In this document: in pieces, positions 5,284 to 6,424 of the stretch
Layout: each line of letters starts with the position of its first letter
How positions within the stretch are numbered: the stretch's first letter is position 1
From: Actinomycetales bacterium
Lineage (GTDB): Bacteria; Actinomycetota; Actinomycetes; Actinomycetales; Microbacteriaceae
Length of the DNA: 6,424 nt
Direction of reading: 5' to 3'
Assembly: GCA_015655255.1 (NCBI GenBank)
Contig: JAATFJ010000071.1
Span: 1 to 6,424, forward strand
Translations under genes and position numbers: made by a program
The notes under the pieces: model-generated
The model's input: only the letters and a program-made list of their open reading frames with translations
Told to the model about the DNA's origin: nothing
Database searches by the model: none

Positions 5284-5547
5284 ATGAGCCTCAACATCAA
5301 GAATGAGACGACGCATGAACTCGTCCGCAGGCTCGCCGCGCTCACGGGGCAGAGTCAGACGAGCGCCGTCGAGGATGCCGTGCGGCGACGTCTCGCGGAA
5401 TTGGAGGGCGCGGAGGAACGCGGACGCCGGGAACGCCGGGCCCGTATCGACGCCGCCATCGAGCGGTTCCAGAGGCTCCCTGACGTGGGGCCGAGCTACG
5501 AGGAGATCATGGAGGAGATGTACGACGAGGCGGGGCTGCCGCGATGA
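5284..5547 (+). CDS. vapB: VapB-type antitoxin (PSK / Rv0623-like family)
   Basis: This is an 87-residue antitoxin that should bind and neutralise the downstream VapC RNase and, with it, repress the operon. The N-terminal segment SLNIKNETTHELVRRLAALTG (positions 2-22) followed by QTSAVEDAVRRRLAEL is the ribbon-helix-helix-like pattern of the PSK/VapB group (compare 'LxIKNxExxxLaxeLAxlTG'). Residues 44-62 are a charged helix rich in Arg and Glu, and the acidic C-terminus (YEEIMEEMYDEAGLP) is the probable toxin-wrapping part. The ATG at 5284 lies seven bases after a TAGAAT box. The stop overlaps the vapC start (ATGA), so the two are translationally coupled. Confidence 0.92.
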   Translation: MSLNIKNETTHELVRRLAALTGQSQTSAVEDAVRRRLAELEGAEERGRRERRARIDAAIERFQRLPDVGPSYEEIMEEMYDEAGLPR

Positions 5548-5936
5548 TCGTCGACACGTCTGCCCTCCTCGCCATCCTCTTTCGAGAGCCGGAAGGGGAA
5601 TCGTTCCTCGACCGGATGATGGACGAGTCCTCCTCGGTGTCGGCCGCGACTCTCGTGGAAGCGCATCTCGTCGTCCGGGGGCGTCGCGGGGCAGCAGCGG
5701 CGGAAGAACTGGAGGTCCTCCTGGAGGACGCGGAGGTCCGTGTGGCCCCCGTCGACGAGCAGATCGCTCGGATCGCGATCGAGGCCCATGTACGCTTCGG
5801 ACGCGGATCCGGCCATCCCGCGCGGCTCAACTACGGCGACTGCTTCAGCTACGCGCTCGCCGTGAGCCGCGATGAGTCGCTGCTCTGCAAGGGAGACGAT
5901 TTCGTGCACACGGATGTGCGTCTGTCGGTTCCGTGA
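5544..5936 (+). CDS. vapC: VapC-type PIN-domain ribonuclease toxin
   Basis: This is a 130-residue PIN-domain protein of normal VapC length. Acidic residues expected for the Mg2+ site are present: D4 (MIVDTSAL), E39 (ATLVEAH), D99 (LNYGDCFSYALA) and D118/D119 (CKGDDFVHTDV), so the active site looks intact. VapC toxins are site-specific RNases that cut tRNA or rRNA loops and arrest growth when VapB is lost; the target here cannot be deduced. The start overlaps the vapB stop by four bases, and GAGG within the vapB end provides a weak ribosome binding site. The gene is convergent with purC across a 98-bp gap that holds only a weak 5-bp inverted repeat (GAACG 5955-5959, CGTTC 5963-5967). Confidence 0.94.
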   Translation: MIVDTSALLAILFREPEGESFLDRMMDESSSVSAATLVEAHLVVRGRRGAAAAEELEVLLEDAEVRVAPVDEQIARIAIEAHVRFGRGSGHPARLNYGDCFSYALAVSRDESLLCKGDDFVHTDVRLSVP

Positions 5937-6034
5937 GGTGGGGTGGGTGCATCCGAACGGGTCGTTCTGCGTCCTGCCCGCCTGCTCTCGTACGCTCGCA
6001 TGTCCGCACGGGGTGAGGAGAAGGGAACGCGTCC

Positions 6035-6424
6035 TCAGGCCCCCAGGCGCTCGATGAGCTCGGCATACCGCGCCGCGGTCTGCTCCACGATCTCCTGGGG
6101 GAGCGCGGGTGGCTCACCCCGGCGGTCCCAGTTCGACGCGAGCCAGTCACGCACGAGCTGCTTGTCGAAGCTCGCCATCTTCGCTTCCGGTGTGGCGGCG
6201 GTCTCCCAGGTCTCCGCGTCCCAGTAGCGAGAGGAGTCGCTCGTGAGGACCTCATCGGCGAGCCGCAGCACGCCGTCCCCGTCGATGCCGAATTCGAACT
6301 TCGTGTCCGCAAGGATGAGTCCGTGCTCCTCGGCGATCTCCGCCGCGCGGTGGTAGACGGCGAGCGAGGTGTCGCGCAGCTGGGCGGCGCGCTCCGCGCC
6401 CACGAGCTCCTCGGTGCGCTCGAA
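6035..6424 (-). CDS. purC: Phosphoribosylaminoimidazole-succinocarboxamide synthase (SAICAR synthetase), C-terminal part
   Basis: 130 codons are open from the right window edge to a TGA at 6037-6035; the N-terminal portion lies outside. PurC joins aspartate to CAIR using ATP in de novo purine synthesis, in the cytosol. Diagnostic motifs in order are ADTKFEFG, DEVLTSDSSRYWD and MASFDKQLVRDWL, followed by the family's usual C-terminal helix (EQTAARYAELIERLGA). The edge residues FERTEELVG are in frame and fit the region before LRDTSLAVYHRAA in this family, so the GTG-started segment at 6403 is not the true start. No truncation or frameshift is seen in the visible part. It is convergent with vapC and is not obviously in an operon with other genes of this window. 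Confidence 0.96.
   Translation of the reverse strand, partial: FERTEELVGAERAAQLRDTSLAVYHRAAEIAEEHGLILADTKFEFGIDGDGVLRLADEVLTSDSSRYWDAETWETAATPEAKMASFDKQLVRDWLASNWDRRGEPPALPQEIVEQTAARYAELIERLGA

Noticed and set aside
5955..5967. GAACG / CGTTC inverted repeat as a vapC/purC terminator
   Set aside because: The stem is only 5 bp with no U tract, too weak to call.

Overview
The window is GC-rich DNA from an actinobacterium. The PurC C-terminus, the uracil permease and the PSK-type VapB all look like those of Micrococcales, and my best guess is Microbacteriaceae, from memory of protein style rather than a search. There are eight protein genes, two of them cut by the window edges. I see no tRNA, rRNA, CRISPR array, transposase or phage gene.

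Layout. (1) 1-528, minus: N-terminal part of a single-span membrane protein, possibly of the DUF1266 type, running off the left edge. (2) 641-1345, plus: a divergent TetR/AcrR-family regulator. Between these two lies a perfect 8-bp inverted repeat (561-582) that looks like the operator serving both. (3) 1506-2363, minus: a two-domain VOC (CatE-like ring-cleavage dioxygenase/glyoxalase superfamily) protein, convergent with the regulator and separated from it by a hairpin. (4) 2426-3307, minus: a 293-residue protein of unknown function with a strong ribosome binding site. (5) 3308-3786: a 479-bp non-coding stretch unusually dense in repeats. It holds two opposite-strand G-quadruplex motifs, a 17-bp tandem repeat, an 86-bp segment bounded by 10-bp inverted repeats with a 19-bp-period motif inside, and a five-unit, roughly 20-bp GC hairpin array that runs into the 3' end of the next gene. 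(6) 3787-5115, minus: a UraA-type uracil/H+ symporter. (7) 5284-5936, plus: a vapBC toxin-antitoxin operon (ATGA overlap) with a promoter region made of two 11-bp direct repeats 20 bp apart around a 12-bp palindrome, possibly transcribed as a leaderless mRNA. (8) 6035-6424, minus: the C-terminal part of PurC (SAICAR synthetase), cut by the right edge.

How the genes work together. Three local units can be argued: the TetR regulator with its divergent membrane protein, the two co-directional minus-strand genes VOC plus unknown protein (62-bp gap), and the self-contained vapBC module inserted between two nucleotide-metabolism genes (uracil uptake and purine synthesis). No single pathway links the whole window. 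The least explained parts are the repeat-rich intergenic region 3308-3786 and the unknown 293-residue protein.
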